DNA from: Sphingopyxis sp. H053
GTDB lineage: Bacteria; Pseudomonadota; Alphaproteobacteria; Sphingomonadales; Sphingomonadaceae
Length of the DNA: 64,000 nucleotides
Assembly (NCBI RefSeq): GCF_001468225.1
Contig: NZ_LNRU01000006.1
Coordinates: forward strand, 1 to 64,000
Reading direction: 5' to 3'
Shown here: positions 35,875 to 46,157 of the stretch, one piece after another
How positions within the stretch are numbered: the stretch's first letter is position 1
How the letters are laid out: each line of letters begins with the position of its first letter
Made by a program: the position numbers and the translations under genes
Notes under the pieces: generated by a model
Seen by the model: only the letters and a program-made list of their open reading frames with translations
Told to the model about the DNA's origin: nothing
Database searches by the model: none

Positions 35875-36794
<920 letters not shown>

Positions 36795-36798
<4 letters not shown>

Positions 36799-39062
36799 CC
36801 GACTTTCTTCTCGAACTGCGCAGCGAGGAAATCCCGGCGCGAATGCAGGCCGGCGCGCGCGCCGAACTCGAAAAGCTGTTCCGTGCGCAATTGAGCGCCG
36901 CGGGCCTCGAAACGGGCGACCTCACCATCTGGTCGACCCCGCGCCGCCTCGCGCTGATCGCCCGCGATCTGCCCGAAGCGACCGCCGCGGTCAGCGAGGA
37001 ACTCAAGGGCCCGCGCAGCAGCGCGCCGCCGCAGGCGCTCGAGGGTTTCCTTCGCAAGACCGGCCTGACGCAGGATCAGCTCGAAGACCGCGACGGCGTG
37101 TATTTCGCCGTCATCGACAAACCCGGCCGCGCGACCGCCGAGGTGCTCGCCGAGGCGATCCCCGCAATCGTCCGCGCCTTCGCCTGGCCGAAGTCGATGC
37201 GCTGGGGCAAAGAAAGCGCGAGCAGCGAGAGCCTGCGCTGGGTCCGCCCGCTGTCGGGCATCGTCGCGATCTTCGGCGAAGACCTTGTTGAGTGTGAAGT
37301 TAGCGGGATTTCCGCGGGTTTCGCAACGCGCGGCCACCGCTTCCACTGCCCGGGCGAGATCACGATCGGCTCGGCATCGGACTATGCCGAAAAGCTGCGC
37401 GCCTGCCACGTCATCGTCGACCATGAAGAACGCCAGAACATTATCCGCGACGGCGCCGCCAAGGCCGCGGCCGACGCCGGCCTGACGCTTGTCGAGGACG
37501 AGGGGCTGGTGATCGAGAATGCCGGCCTCACCGAATGGTCGGTGCCCTTGCTCGGCCGCTTCGACGAAGCGTTTCTGGAGGTGCCGCCCGAGGTCATCCA
37601 GCTGACCGCGCGCGTGAACCAGAAATATTTCGTCGTGAACAGCGCCGACGGCAAGCTCGCCAACGGCTTCGTCTGCACCGCGAACATCGACGCGGTCGAC
37701 GGCGGCGCGGAGATCGTTGCAGGCAACCGCAAGGTGCTCGCCGCACGCCTGTCCGACGCGCGCTTCTTCTGGGAACAGGACCAGAAGAAGACGCTCGCGC
37801 AGCACGCCGAAAAGCTCGCGAACATCACCTTCCACGAAAAGCTAGGGACCGTCGCCGACAAGGTCGAGCGCGTCGCGAAGCTCGCCGAATGGCTGGCGAG
37901 CGAAGGCATCGTCCCGAACTGCGACCCCGCGCTCGCGCGGCAGGCGGCGGAACTGGCGAAGGCCGACCTCGTCACCGAAATGGTCGGCGAGTTCCCCGAA
38001 TTGCAGGGCCTGATGGGCGGCTATTATGCCCGCGCCGAAGGTCTGCCCGATGCGGTCGCCGATGCGATCCGCGATCACTACAAGCCGGTCGGGCAGGGCG
38101 ATGATGTTCCCACCGCGCCGGTGACGGTGGCCGTGGCGCTGGCGGATAAGCTGGATACAATTTGTAGCTTCTTTGCAATTAATGAAGTTCCGACCGGATC
38201 AAAGGACCCATTCGCGCTGCGGAGGGCCGCGATTGGCATGACTTCGTTGATCATGGCAAACGGGCTGCGCATGGATGTTCTGCTGACTGCGTTTCAAACA
38301 GTTTTGAGAGATGGGCGGGAACCAAACCCATACCAATGGTCCGAGGAAAAGCGCGACGCGTTGGATCAGATCGTCACGCTGTTTGATCCGAGCGCGGCGT
38401 TAAAGGCGATCGTTGAACTTACGAAAGATTCGAACTCGCCGGAAGAAATTGCAGAACGACAGCAGGCGTCATTTGAGCGCGCGTTGAACACGGCTGCACT
38501 AGTCCGCGATTTTGTGCTGGATCGGTTAGAAGTTGCCCAGAAGGCAATCGGGACTCGTTTTGACATATTTCGAGCTGCGCTGATCATTGACGGCGATCGG
38601 GGTATCGATTCTGACGTCGTTCGCCTGCTTGCACGCGTGAAGGCGCTGCAGGCATTCATGGCGACCGAGGACGGCACGAACCTGCTCGCGGGCTACAAGC
38701 GCGCGGCGAATATCCTGAAGCAGGCGGGCAAAGATGCCGTCATCCCAGCGAAAGCTGGGATCGCTGGCGATGGTGAATCGACGATGGCGGCCCCAGCTTC
38801 CGCTGGGGCGACGGAGATGGATAAGGCGCTGCTCGCCGCGCTCGACGCCGCCGAACCTGCGGCCTCAGCCGCGGTCGCCGACGAACGTTTCACCGACGCG
38901 ATGGCCGCACTCGCCAGCCTCCGCGCCCCGATCGACGCGTTCTTCGACGGCGTGATGGTCAACGACCCCGACGAGGACGTCCGCGCCTATCGGCTCGGCC
39001 TGCTGTCGCGCTTCACCGGCGCGGTGCACGGTGTCGCCGATTTCTCGAAGATCGAAGGATAG
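36795..39062 (+). CDS. glyS: Glycyl-tRNA synthetase beta subunit, with repeat insertion
   Basis: 755 residues; binds tRNA-Gly and completes GlyRS with GlyQ. Family features: [17 protein letters not shown] at the N-terminus, [11 protein letters not shown], the HD-like core ([20 protein letters not shown] ... [21 protein letters not shown]), [13 protein letters not shown], and the anticodon-binding C-terminus ending [13 protein letters not shown] start overlaps the glyQ stop. Two oddities: bases ~38150-38640 use many A/T-ending codons unlike the rest of the gene, and a ~76-bp genomic palindromic repeat (38738-38813) is read in frame, adding roughly 25 residues ([20 protein letters not shown]...). 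Confidence 0.96.
38738..38813. repeat. CGTCA-type palindromic repeat inside glyS, element D
   Basis: It starts CGTCATCCCAGCGAAAGC and ends CCGCTGGGGCGACG, closely matching intergenic element C at 42310. Inner arms CCCAGC..GCTGGG pair with each other in both halves. It is translated in frame in the variable region before the GlyS anticodon-binding domain, without a stop or shift. Confidence 0.8.
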
Positions 39063-39089
39063 GCGCGGCAGCGCGAGGGAAGGGGTGCC

Positions 39090-39551
39090 ATGAACGAAAC
39101 GCATCTCGTCTGGATTTTTGCGATCGGCTTTCCGCTGTTCTTTGTCGCGATGTGGCTGCTCGTCACGCGCGTCCTGTCGTTCGTGGGCTGGTCGAAATAT
39201 CTGCCCGCCTTCGCGTGGGACCGCCCGATCCCCGCCGATGCGCGGCGCTTTTCGTGGGCGACGATGGTCATCGGGCGTTTTCCGGGCGGGGTCAGCTACA
39301 AGAATGCGATGAACGTCTGGCTCGACCAGCGCGGCATCTATCTTCGCCCGCCGCTCTTCTTCCGCCTGTTTCATCCGCCGCTGCACATCGGCTGGGACCA
39401 GATCGCTGCGATCGAGCCGCGCAAGACGCTGTGGATCAAGGCCTGGTCGCTAGCCTTTCGCCGCGACGTGCCGATATTGACCTTCGGCGGCGGCGCGGGG
39501 CAGGCAATTTTCGACCATTGGCAGACCCGTCATGGAGGCAGGCCAGCCTGA
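39090..39551 (+). CDS. Hypothetical membrane-anchored protein
   Basis: 153 residues: one N-terminal TM segment (VWIFAIGFPLFFVAMWLLVTRVLSFVGW) and a soluble domain with YLRPPLFFRLFHPPLHIGWDQIAAIEPRKTLWIKAWSLAFRRDVPILTFGGGAGQAIFDHW, resembling small PH-like membrane proteins, though I cannot name the family. GGAAGGGGTGCC precedes the ATG. It lies 27 bp after glyS and may be cotranscribed. Confidence 0.75.
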   Translation: MNETHLVWIFAIGFPLFFVAMWLLVTRVLSFVGWSKYLPAFAWDRPIPADARRFSWATMVIGRFPGGVSYKNAMNVWLDQRGIYLRPPLFFRLFHPPLHIGWDQIAAIEPRKTLWIKAWSLAFRRDVPILTFGGGAGQAIFDHWQTRHGGRPA

Positions 39552-39638
39552 CACCGCTAAAGCAAAACTGAGTCGACCCGTTTGCGGTTCGACCCTATTC
39601 CCCCGCCCACCTCCTCCCCGGGGCAGCAGGAGCATAAG

Positions 39639-42299
39639 ATGACGAATATGGTGCATTTGTTCGGCGGCGCGGCCACGACGGCCGAGCGCTCGAAGGAATT
39701 GCTGGGCGGCAAGGGGTCGAACCTCGCCGAAATGGCCTCGATCGGCCTGCCGGTGCCCCCGGGCTTTACGATCACCACCGACGTCTGCACCGCTTATTAT
39801 GCCAATGGCGAGCAATTTCCCGCGGGCCTGATCGATGAGGTCGCCGCGGGCATCGCGCATATCGAGGGGATCACCGGCAAGAAGTTCGGCGACGCAGCCG
39901 ATCCGTTGCTCGTCTCGGTCCGTTCGGGCGCGCGCGTGTCGATGCCGGGGATGATGGACACCGTGCTCAACCTCGGGCTCAACGACCGCACCGTCATCGG
40001 CCTGTCCGACGCGTCGGGCGATCCGCGTTTCGCGTGGGACAGCTATCGCCGCTTCGTCCAGATGTACGCCGATGTCGTCATGGGCCTCGACCATGCCGAG
40101 TTCGAGGAAGCGCTCGAAATCGCCAAGGAAGACAAGGGCCTCTACCTCGACACCGAGATGTCGGCTGAAGATTGGCAGGCGCTGGTCAAGGAATATCAGG
40201 CGATCGTCGAACGCGAGACCGGCGCGCCCTTCCCGCAGGAACCGAACGACCAGCTTTGGGGTGCGGTTGGCGCCGTCTTCGCGAGCTGGGAAAGCGACCG
40301 CGCGAAAGTCTATCGCCGCCTGAACTCGATCCCCGCCGAATGGGGCACCGCGGTCAACATCCAGGCGATGGTGTTCGGCAATATGGGCGACACGTCGGCA
40401 ACGGGTGTGGCGTTCACGCGCGACCCGGCGACCGGCGAGCGCGCCTGGTACGGCGAATGGCTGATCAACGCGCAGGGCGAGGACGTCGTCGCGGGCATCC
40501 GCACGCCGCAATATCTGACGAAGATCGCGCGCGAGAAAGCGGGCGCCAAGCCGGCGTCGATGGAAGAGGCGATGCCCGAGACCTTCACCGAGCTCGGCCG
40601 CGTCTTCGATACGCTTGAAACGCATTATCGCGACATGCAGGACATCGAGTTCACCGTCGAACGCGGGACGCTCTGGATGCTGCAAACGCGTTCGGGCAAG
40701 CGCACCGCGAAGGCGGCGCTCAAGATCGCGGTCGACATGGCGGCCGAGGGGCTGATCACCGAAGAGGAAGCCGTCGGCCGCGTCGATCCGGGCGCGCTCG
40801 ACCAGTTGCTCCACCCGACGCTCGATCCGAAGGCGCCGCGCGATGTGCTCACCAAGGGACTTCCCGCAAGCCCCGGCGCGGCTTCGGGCAAGATCATGTT
40901 CACCGCCGATGGCGCTGAAAAGGCGGCCGAAATGGGCGAAGCGGTGATCCTCGTCCGCGTCGAAACCTCGCCGGAAGACATTCACGGCATGCACGCCGCG
41001 AAGGGCATCCTGACCGCGCGCGGCGGCATGACGTCGCACGCCGCGGTGGTGGCGCGCGGCATGGGGCGCCCCTGCGTTTCGGGCGCCGGCGGGCTGTCGA
41101 TCGACGGCGCGGCGCGCATCTTGCGTGTGGGCGGGCGTGAGCTCCGCGAAGGCGACATCCTGACGCTCGACGGTTCGACCGGCGAAGTGATGGCGGGCGA
41201 GGTTCCGACCCTGCTTCCCGAACTGGTCGGCGACTTCGGCACGCTGATGGTCTGGGCCGACAAGGTTCGCCGCATGAAGGTGCGCGCCAACGCCGAAACG
41301 CCGCAGGATGCACAGGTCGCGCGGGATTTCGGCGCCGAGGGCATCGGGCTCTGCCGCACCGAGCATATGTTCTTCGACGCCGCGCGCATCACCGCGGTGC
41401 GCGAGATGATCCTCGCCGACAGCGAAGCCGGACGCCGCGCCGCGCTTGCGAAGCTGCTGCCCGAACAGCGCGGCGACTTTGCCGCGATCTTCGGCGTGAT
41501 GGCGGGGCTTCCCGTCACCATCCGCCTGCTCGATCCGCCGCTCCACGAATTCCTGCCGACCCGCGAGGAGGATTTCGCAGATGTTGCGGAGGCTGCGGGT
41601 GTCGGGATCGAAGCGCTGAAGGCGCGCGCGAACGAACTGCACGAATTCAACCCGATGCTCGGTCATCGCGGGTGCCGCCTCGGCGTGACCTATCCCGAAA
41701 TCTACGAAATGCAGGCACGTGCAATTTTCGAGGCGGCGTGCGACGTCGCCGCCGAAACTGGCGCGGCACCGATCCCCGAAGTGATGATCCCGCTGGTCGC
41801 GACGCGCCGCGAATTCGACCTGATGAAAGCGGTCGTCGATGCGCAAGCCAAGGCGGTGTTTGCCGAAAAGGGCCGCGAGATCGCCTATCTCGTCGGCACG
41901 ATGATCGAACTGCCGCGCGCCGCGCTGATGGCGGGCGAGATCGCGGAAACCGCTGAATTTTTCAGCTTCGGCACCAACGACCTGACGCAGACGACGATCG
42001 GCATCAGCCGCGACGACGCCGGCCGCTTCCTGACGCAATATGTCGACAAGGGCATTTTCCTGACCGACCCGTTTGTCAGCCTCGATGTCGAGGGCGTCGG
42101 GCAGCTGATCGAGATCGCCGCCGATCGCGGCCGCAAGACGCGCCCCGACGTCAAGCTCGGCATCTGCGGCGAGCATGGCGGCGACGCGCCGAGCATCCAT
42201 TTCTGCGAAAAGACGGGTCTCGACTATGTCAGCGCCTCGCCTTACCGTGTCCCCATCGCCCGGCTCGCGGCCGCACAGGCTGCGCTGAAGCGGGGGTAA
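39639..42299 (+). CDS. ppdK: Pyruvate, phosphate dikinase
   Basis: 886 residues. Interconverts pyruvate + ATP + Pi and PEP + AMP + PPi. N-terminal ATP-grasp part with LLGGKGSNLAEMASIGLPVPPGFTITTDVC and GDTSATGVAFTRDPATG; central phospho-His domain GGMTSHAAVVARGMGRPCVSG; C-terminal TIM-barrel PEP/pyruvate site with LCRTEHMFF, NPMLGHRGCRLG and the catalytic Cys loop KLGICGEHGGDAPSI. Start at 39639 is preceded by GCAGGAGC; the earlier in-frame ATG is less well placed. A repeat follows the gene. Confidence 0.97.
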   Translation: MTNMVHLFGGAATTAERSKELLGGKGSNLAEMASIGLPVPPGFTITTDVCTAYYANGEQFPAGLIDEVAAGIAHIEGITGKKFGDAADPLLVSVRSGARVSMPGMMDTVLNLGLNDRTVIGLSDASGDPRFAWDSYRRFVQMYADVVMGLDHAEFEEALEIAKEDKGLYLDTEMSAEDWQALVKEYQAIVERETGAPFPQEPNDQLWGAVGAVFASWESDRAKVYRRLNSIPAEWGTAVNIQAMVFGNMGDTSATGVAFTRDPATGERAWYGEWLINAQGEDVVAGIRTPQYLTKIAREKAGAKPASMEEAMPETFTELGRVFDTLETHYRDMQDIEFTVERGTLWMLQTRSGKRTAKAALKIAVDMAAEGLITEEEAVGRVDPGALDQLLHPTLDPKAPRDVLTKGLPASPGAASGKIMFTADGAEKAAEMGEAVILVRVETSPEDIHGMHAAKGILTARGGMTSHAAVVARGMGRPCVSGAGGLSIDGAARILRVGGRELREGDILTLDGSTGEVMAGEVPTLLPELVGDFGTLMVWADKVRRMKVRANAETPQDAQVARDFGAEGIGLCRTEHMFFDAARITAVREMILADSEAGRRAALAKLLPEQRGDFAAIFGVMAGLPVTIRLLDPPLHEFLPTREEDFADVAEAAGVGIEALKARANELHEFNPMLGHRGCRLGVTYPEIYEMQARAIFEAACDVAAETGAAPIPEVMIPLVATRREFDLMKAVVDAQAKAVFAEKGREIAYLVGTMIELPRAALMAGEIAETAEFFSFGTNDLTQTTIGISRDDAGRFLTQYVDKGIFLTDPFVSLDVEGVGQLIEIAADRGRKTRPDVKLGICGEHGGDAPSIHFCEKTGLDYVSASPYRVPIARLAAAQAALKRG

Positions 42300-42309
42300 T
42301 TCCTAACTT

Positions 42310-42387
42310 CGTCATCCCGGCGAAGGCCGGGATCTCACCCTCGCGTCATCATGCAACGGCGATACCCCGGCCTTCGCCGGGGTGACG
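42310..42387. repeat. Dispersed CGTCA-type palindromic repeat, element C
   Basis: About 78 bp from CGTCATCCCGGCGAAGGCC to GCCTTCGCCGGGGTGACG, lying between ppdK and the DUF1214 gene. The terminal arms CCCCGGCC/GGCCGGG pair, so an RNA would fold into a strong hairpin and could serve as the ppdK 3' end. Confidence 0.8.
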
Positions 42388-42404
42388 GCGAAGGGGGAAC
42401 GCGC

Positions 42405-42980
42405 ATGAAGGGCTGGCACCGCTATACGATCACCTTGGTGGGCGGATTGGCGGTGGGGCTCGGCGCGGCCTGGGCCATAACCGGCGGCGGGCTGCGCGAC
42501 GGCGGAATCGAGAACGGTCCCTGGTCGACCTCGCTCGGTTACGGCACCAAGGCAACGGACCCGATCACGCGCGCCGCGGTGGCGCGCGCGGGTCTGCTTG
42601 CGCTCCCCGCAAAGGAAACCGTCTACTGGTCGGCGAAGACCGACGCCGCGGGCGCGCCACTCGACGGCAATTGCCGTTACAGCCTGTCGGGCACGCCGCT
42701 CGACGCGCGCTGGTGGAGCGTCACCATCTATGACGAGGCGGGCTATCTCGTTGCGAACCCGGCAAACATCTGGTCGGTGAACGGCGCCAATGTCGCGCTC
42801 GATGCCAAGGGCGAATGGCGCGTCACCATCGCCCCGACAAAGCCCGCGGAAGGGGCTTGGTTGCCCGGAACCAAGGGCCAGCCCTTTCACCTGACCCTGC
42901 GCATGTACAACCCCGGCAAGGCGTTCCGCGCCGACCCCGCCAAAGCCGTGCTCCCGCAAATCGTGAAGGAGGGCTGCTGA
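42405..42980 (+). CDS. DUF1214 membrane-anchored protein
   Basis: 191 residues: N-terminal TM/signal anchor (YTITLVGGLAVGLGAAWAI), then the DUF1214 domain (GTKATDPITRAAVARAGLLALPAKETVYWSAKTDAAGAPLDGNCRYSLSGTPLDARWWSVTIYD ... PAKPAEGAWLPGTKGQPFHLTLRMYNP). DUF1214 is usually fused or paired with DUF1254; here the partner starts two bases downstream. Molecular function unknown. Confidence 0.85.
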   Translation: MKGWHRYTITLVGGLAVGLGAAWAITGGGLRDGGIENGPWSTSLGYGTKATDPITRAAVARAGLLALPAKETVYWSAKTDAAGAPLDGNCRYSLSGTPLDARWWSVTIYDEAGYLVANPANIWSVNGANVALDAKGEWRVTIAPTKPAEGAWLPGTKGQPFHLTLRMYNPGKAFRADPAKAVLPQIVKEGC

Positions 42981-42981
42981 G

Positions 42982-43509
42982 ATGCGCAGCTGGCTCGGCC
43001 CGCTCGCCCTAGGCCTGATCGTCGCGGTGGCCACCGCCTATGCGGCGATCTGGGCGATTCCCTATGGCCTGATGAATGTCGCGATCGATCGGCTGGGGCA
43101 GGGCGGCGTCAACACCATGTCCTATGGCAACCTCGCGACGCCCGAGCGCCAGCCGGTCGTGCGGCCCAGCCCCGACCTCGCTTATTCGAGCTGTCCCTAT
43201 GACCTTTCGGGCGGCCCGATCGCGATCGACGTCGCGCCGGTTCCGGGCCGCTATACATCGCTCAGCATCTTTGACGCCGCGACCGACGTCATTTTCGTGC
43301 GCAACGATGTCGAGGCGGGCGGCAAGCCGTTTCGAATCATCGTCGCGCGCGCAGGACAGGCCGTGCCCAAAGGCACCGAAGTCGTGCGCACGAACCATGA
43401 TCATGGCATCGCGCTGATCCGTCTTTTGCTGAAAGAGCCCGCGGAAATCGGCGGGCTCGACGCGATCCGCCGCCAATCGTCGTGCGGAACGGTCACAAAG
43501 CTGAAATAG
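42982..43509 (+). CDS. DUF1254 membrane-anchored protein
   Basis: 175 residues: N-terminal TM segment (LGPLALGLIVAVATAYAAIWAIP), then a short DUF1254-type domain (VNTMSYGNLATPERQPVVRPSPDLAYSSCPYDLSGGPIAIDVAPVPGRYTSLSIFDAATDVIFVRND). It begins one base after the DUF1214 stop, so the pair is certainly an operon. A tRNA-Arg follows after 44 bp. Confidence 0.85.
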   Translation: MRSWLGPLALGLIVAVATAYAAIWAIPYGLMNVAIDRLGQGGVNTMSYGNLATPERQPVVRPSPDLAYSSCPYDLSGGPIAIDVAPVPGRYTSLSIFDAATDVIFVRNDVEAGGKPFRIIVARAGQAVPKGTEVVRTNHDHGIALIRLLLKEPAEIGGLDAIRRQSSCGTVTKLK

Positions 43510-43553
43510 GGGGTTGCGCCCCCGCGCGACGGGTCTTAAAGGCGCCTCTCCAC

Positions 43554-43630
43554 GCACCCGTAGCTCAGCTGGATAGAGCATCAGACTACGAATCTGAGGG
43601 TCGGACGTTCGAATCGTTCCGGGTGCGCCA
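43554..43630 (+). tRNA. tRNA-Arg (ACG)
   Basis: Acceptor GCACCCG pairs with CGGGTGC, D-arm AGCTCAGCTGGATAGAGC, anticodon loop CTACGAA giving ACG (read as ICG), T-arm with GTTCGAATC, encoded CCA. It is 230 bp from the CYTH-CHAD gene. Confidence 0.97.
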
Positions 43631-43860
43631 TTTCCTTCCTGCCATGGTCCGATGCTGTCGGATGAGCGGGTTTCCCCATATTCATGCACGACAAACGGGC
43701 TTCAGGCGAGCGGCCGCGCCCGATCTTTCAGCTGGCCGCATATTGCGATAAACAGGCTGCTTATCGCCGGATCGTCAAATTTTCAGGATAGGTCCGATAT
43801 GCGGCGTCCGTTGCGCACGCGAAGGTGACGATCGAACCGATCTTTCCGGAGAATATGCAG

Positions 43861-45312
43861 ATGGCGGACGAGGTCGAGCTGAAACTCGAAATTGTGAGCG
43901 AAGACGCCGGAAAATTCGAGGCATCGGGTTTGTTGGCGGGCGCCCCCAAAAAAATGCGGCAGATATCGACCTATTTCGACACGCCCGATCATGACGTTGC
44001 GAACGCGGGCTTTTCGCTTCGTATCCGCCGTTCGGGCAAGAAGCGTGTCCAGACGATCAAGGCGGACGGCGGCAGTGCTGCCGGTCTCTTCATCCGATCC
44101 GAATGGGAGCGCGCGGCGGAAAATGACACACCGGTCCTCGATTTTGCCACGCCGCTTCCCTCGCTGCTCGGCGACAAGATCGATGCCATCGCGCCAGCTT
44201 TCGAGGTGGAGATCGACCGCCAGAGCTGGACCATCGACGAGAGCGGCGCAACGATCGAACTGGTGCTCGACCGCGGCGACGTCGTGCTCGGCGAGCGCCG
44301 GTCGCCGGTGTGTGAGATCGAGCTTGAGCTGAAGTCCGGCGATCCTGCCGCGCTGTTTGCTTTCGCGCGCCGGATCGACGCGGTCGTGCCGATACGCCTT
44401 GGCGTCCTCAGCAAGTCGGAGCGCGGCTATCGGCTCACCGGAGCGGCCCCGGCGCGGGTCACGGCCGAAACGGTGATACTCGCCGGCGACACAACCGCGG
44501 CACAGGCGCTTGGGCAGATCATGCAATCGTGCATCCGGCAGTTCCGGCTCAACGAGGCGCTTTTGCTCGCGAACCGGAACGCCGAAGCCTTGCATCAGGC
44601 GCGTGTCGCGCTGCGCCGCCTTCGATCGGCCTTCGCGATCTTCAAGCCGATGATCGGGGACGCGGGCATCGATTTGCGCACGGAATTGCGCTGGCTGGCG
44701 TCGGAACTGGGCAAGGTGCGCGATCTCGACGTGCTCCTGAAGCGTGCCGAGGGCGGACCGCTGCACGACCGGATCGCGACGATGCGCGAGGCCGCTTATG
44801 ACGATGTGTGCGAAATTCTCTCCTCCGCGCGGGCGCGCCGGCTCATGCTCGAGGTGACGGCGTGGATTGCGGCGTCGGATTGGTCGGGGACGGCGGACGG
44901 TGAACGCGAAGGCAATCGACCGGCGCGGGACTTCGCCGCCCGGGCGCTCGACCGCTATCGGCGAAAGGTGAAGCGCAAGGGGCGTAATCTGGCCAGTCTC
45001 GATGACGATGCGCGGCACGAGGTGCGCAAGAGCGCGAAGAAGCTACGTTACGCAGCGGAATTCTTTGCCGGCCTGTTCGAGCGCAAGGGCGAGAAACGCC
45101 GGCACAAACGCTTCGTCAAGGCACTCGAAGCGCTGCAGGACCAACTCGGCGCGCTCAACGATCTTGCGGCCGCCCCCGAGCTGCTGACAAGGCTTGGCAT
45201 CGCGGAAAGCCCCGGCGCGGCCGAATTGATGGCACATGGCAAGAAGGGACGGCTCATCGAAACGGCCGCCGATGCGTATGAGGATTTCGTCGATACCAAG
45301 CGATTCTGGTAG
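43861..45312 (+). CDS. CYTH-CHAD protein (inorganic triphosphatase type)
   Basis: 483 residues. N-terminal CYTH tunnel domain starts with the signature E-x-E-x-K form (EVELKLEI), followed by STYFDTPDHDVANAGFSLRIRR, and ends with IELELKSGD. The C-terminal CHAD domain has paired helices rich in His/Arg/Lys (EALHQARVALRRLRSAFAIFKP, RHEVRKSAKKLRYAAEFFAGLF). Predicted to hydrolyse inorganic triphosphate, with CHAD binding polyphosphate. Start 43861 is nine bases after GGAG. It is convergent with nitrate cluster 2, 65 bp away. Confidence 0.9.
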   Translation: MADEVELKLEIVSEDAGKFEASGLLAGAPKKMRQISTYFDTPDHDVANAGFSLRIRRSGKKRVQTIKADGGSAAGLFIRSEWERAAENDTPVLDFATPLPSLLGDKIDAIAPAFEVEIDRQSWTIDESGATIELVLDRGDVVLGERRSPVCEIELELKSGDPAALFAFARRIDAVVPIRLGVLSKSERGYRLTGAAPARVTAETVILAGDTTAAQALGQIMQSCIRQFRLNEALLLANRNAEALHQARVALRRLRSAFAIFKPMIGDAGIDLRTELRWLASELGKVRDLDVLLKRAEGGPLHDRIATMREAAYDDVCEILSSARARRLMLEVTAWIAASDWSGTADGEREGNRPARDFAARALDRYRRKVKRKGRNLASLDDDARHEVRKSAKKLRYAAEFFAGLFERKGEKRRHKRFVKALEALQDQLGALNDLAAAPELLTRLGIAESPGAAELMAHGKKGRLIETAADAYEDFVDTKRFW

Positions 45313-45377
45313 TCGCGCGGTATCGGACGGGACGATCGAACGCCCCCGGTTGCGAGCGCGAAGCCGCTCAATCGATG

Positions 45378-46157
45378 CTAAAGCGCGCTGTCGGCAGCCG
45401 TCGCACGAGCTTTTGCCGGCATGGCGAGCGCAACCGCGGCCCCGACCAGGATGAGCGTCGGGGCGTCGTTCGCCAGCGCGCGCGTTGCAAGGCCGAGCAG
45501 GTCGAGGCGCGTCGTGAGCCGCTGCTCGTCGGCGCGGCTGACGTTGCAAGCGATCATCACGGGCATATCGCCCGGCATGCCCGCGCCGATGAGGCCGCGG
45601 GCGATCTCGGGCGCCGCGTCGCGCCCCATGTAGAAGGCAAGGGTCGATCCGCAGCGGGCGAGCGAGTTCCAGTCGATGTCGAGCGCCGCGCCGCGGCGGC
45701 TGTGTGCGGTGACAAAACGGACATCGCGCGCGACGCCGCGGAGCGAGAGCGATATTTTCGCCGACGCCGCGGTGGCGCTCGCCGCGGTAATGCCGGGGCA
45801 GACGGAAACGGGATAGCCGGCCGCGTGCAAGGCGGCGATTTCCTCGGTCGAACGGCCGAATAGCGAAGGGTCGCCACCTTTCAGGCGAACGACGCGCTTG
45901 TTCGCCGCGGCGGCGGCCACCAGCAGAGCGTCGATCTCTTGCTGCTCCTTCGAATGGCGCCCCGAACGCTTGCCGACGCTGACGTGTTCGACGCCCGCCG
46001 GGATGAGGTCGAGAACGGCAGGGCCGACGAGGGCGTCGTGGAATATGATGTCGGCGCGTTCGATGAGGCGGATCGCCTTGCGCGTCAAAAGGTCGGGGTC
46101 GCCGGGGCCGGCACCCACGAGCCAGACCGTGCCGGGCGGAAAATCGTCAGGCTGCAT
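45378..46157 (-). CDS. cobA: Uroporphyrinogen-III C-methyltransferase (SUMT), copy 2
   Basis: 259 residues with the same SUMT motifs as copy 1 (VGAGPGDPDLLT, VGKRSGRHS, VRLKGGDPSLFGR, FYMGRD) and the same MQPDDF start overlapping the nasA stop by 11 nt. The C-terminus differs completely from copy 1 after the LILVG motif (AAVALAMPAKARATAADSAL). It is the last gene of cluster 2; no moeA follows. Confidence 0.93.
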   Translation of the reverse strand: MQPDDFPPGTVWLVGAGPGDPDLLTRKAIRLIERADIIFHDALVGPAVLDLIPAGVEHVSVGKRSGRHSKEQQEIDALLVAAAAANKRVVRLKGGDPSLFGRSTEEIAALHAAGYPVSVCPGITAASATAASAKISLSLRGVARDVRFVTAHSRRGAALDIDWNSLARCGSTLAFYMGRDAAPEIARGLIGAGMPGDMPVMIACNVSRADEQRLTTRLDLLGLATRALANDAPTLILVGAAVALAMPAKARATAADSAL

